This document shows, in pieces, positions 63,165 through 64,000 of a DNA stretch of 64,000 bases. Position numbers and translations under genes: made by a program. Location: NCBI GenBank assembly GCA_030867875.1, contig JAOWCC010000577.1:72039012-72103011 (forward strand). The letters run 5' to 3'. The stretch comes from Actinernus sp. WN-2022 (lineage: Eukaryota > Cnidaria > Anthozoa > Actiniaria > Actinernidae). Below the pieces are notes generated by a model. It did not search any database and was not told the origin of the DNA. It saw only the letters and a list, made by a program, of their open reading frames with translations. The stretch's first letter is position 1; every line of letters starts with the position of its first letter.

Positions 63165-64000
63165 TTTTTCAAGTTTCAAGTTTTTTATATTTTCATACTG
63201 TTTACATGATATATAATAGGTACAAATAATTAATTACAGATATTAAAAAAGACATATAACATAATACAGAAATATACAAAATAGGTGTGCAGAGACCAAA
63301 ATAGCAGAAATGCTTTCGAGTTGGTCACCGCCTATGTTACTAGTAAGGACGATTGAGACATGTATTATGTGAAAGAAGGGAAAAAAGAGAGAAGTTTAAA
63401 AGGAAAGAACTGGAGCCATTAAAATTGATTATGACTACTAGATAATAATCAATAAGATGAGTAACTAGTATATATAGATATTGTAAGTAAACAAGTATAA
63501 TTATAATGGTATTATATTCATTAAATTCATTAAATACTTATGAAAATATGTAAGGTGTTTTATTTGTTTACAATTAGATTTGGTCATCCAAAAGAAACTT
63601 TTTGTATTTTTGTTTGAAAGCATGGTATGGAAGGTCTTTAAGTTCTGTTGGTATAGATTCCCAGAGTTTGGGTGCGGAGGACCGAAATGTATGAATCCCA
63701 TAATTTGTTCTCACTTTAGGTTTGTAGAAAAAAAATTTGGCAGCATATCTGGTGTTGTAGGAATGAATTTCGGATATTGGTATAAGGATATCAGAGAATA
63801 CGGCTGGAATACTATTTTTATTATTTTGAATTTTATGTGTAAAAAGTAACATTTTATATTTATGGCTATTTTCAAATTTTAGAATTTCAAGAAGGCTATA
63901 ATAGGGGCTAGCGTTTTCCCTACTATGAGCAAAGAATATATTTCGTTTACATTTATTTTGTTTGGTATAGACTTTGGTTAATCTTGTTTTATAGGTAGAA
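63165..64000 (-). mobile_element. LINE, 3' part, running off the window
   Basis: The minus strand from the right edge to about 63571 encodes an ORF2 C-terminus: 'SYNTRYAAKFFFYKPKVRTN', 'YGIHTFRSSAPKLWESIP', 'FKQKYKKFLLDD' and a stop. The 3' UTR reaches about 63165, next to A/T microsatellite. Only the tail lies in the window; the reverse transcriptase core would be to the right. Confidence 0.7.

Overview
The window is a piece of a eukaryotic, animal nuclear genome. It is AT-rich, intron-containing and packed with transposable elements. The best host clue is a minus-strand terminal exon at 7553-8200 that reads as the fibrinogen-like part of the 'uncharacterized skeletal organic matrix protein 5' family of stony corals, together with minus-strand PAN/apple exons at 33, 36 and 44 kb. 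With tRNA-derived SINEs and CR1/L2-like and L1/Tx1-like LINEs of a kind common in cnidarians, this points to an anthozoan, probably a scleractinian coral. The host name is an inference.

The centre of interest is a nearly intact Maverick/Polinton element at 13065-32918 (19,854 bp). It is flanked by a 5-bp CTTAG duplication and has 335-bp terminal inverted repeats that are almost identical. Unlike ordinary Polinton repeats, each one begins with a 233-bp self-complementary palindrome. From left to right the element encodes: an F-box plus ankyrin protein, a zinc-finger protein, a TFIIB-like transcription factor, a membrane protein, a candidate minor capsid/penton-type protein, a 563-aa conserved Polinton protein with a C-terminal membrane anchor, a membrane protein, the double jelly-roll major capsid protein, the packaging ATPase, three small conserved virion-type proteins, a fourth broken by a foldback transposon, a retroviral-type integrase and a protein-primed DNA polymerase B. 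No adenain-type maturation protease was found. The F-box/ankyrin and TFIIB-like genes are not core Polinton genes. Shared TATAGTTATA-type upstream motifs, convergent gene pairs with interleaved stop codons, and two inverted copies of one hairpin suggest that the element carries its own regulatory scheme.

The Polinton sits in the third, interrupted copy of a PAN exon. Two uninterrupted relatives at 36.0 kb and 43.7 kb show the empty target site. Inside the Polinton, a 4.2-kb foldback element (22967-27172) disrupts a structural gene, and a 234-bp MITE sits in one arm of that foldback, so insertions are nested at least four deep.

Other layout: 1-7.5 kb non-coding with a SINE and a truncated CR1/L2-like LINE; 7.5-13 kb fibrinogen-like exon and MITEs; 33-45 kb segmentally duplicated PAN-exon units with LINE fragments and a broken L1/Tx1-like LINE; 46.8-55.4 kb three copies of a roughly 1.7-2 kb tandem duplication, split by a second foldback element (50238-54039) whose inverted repeats are minisatellite arrays; 55-64 kb MITE-rich sequence, a 50-bp minisatellite with CRE-like motifs, a TTAA-flanked element and a LINE running off the right edge. 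I saw no rRNA, stand-alone tRNA gene or CRISPR array.
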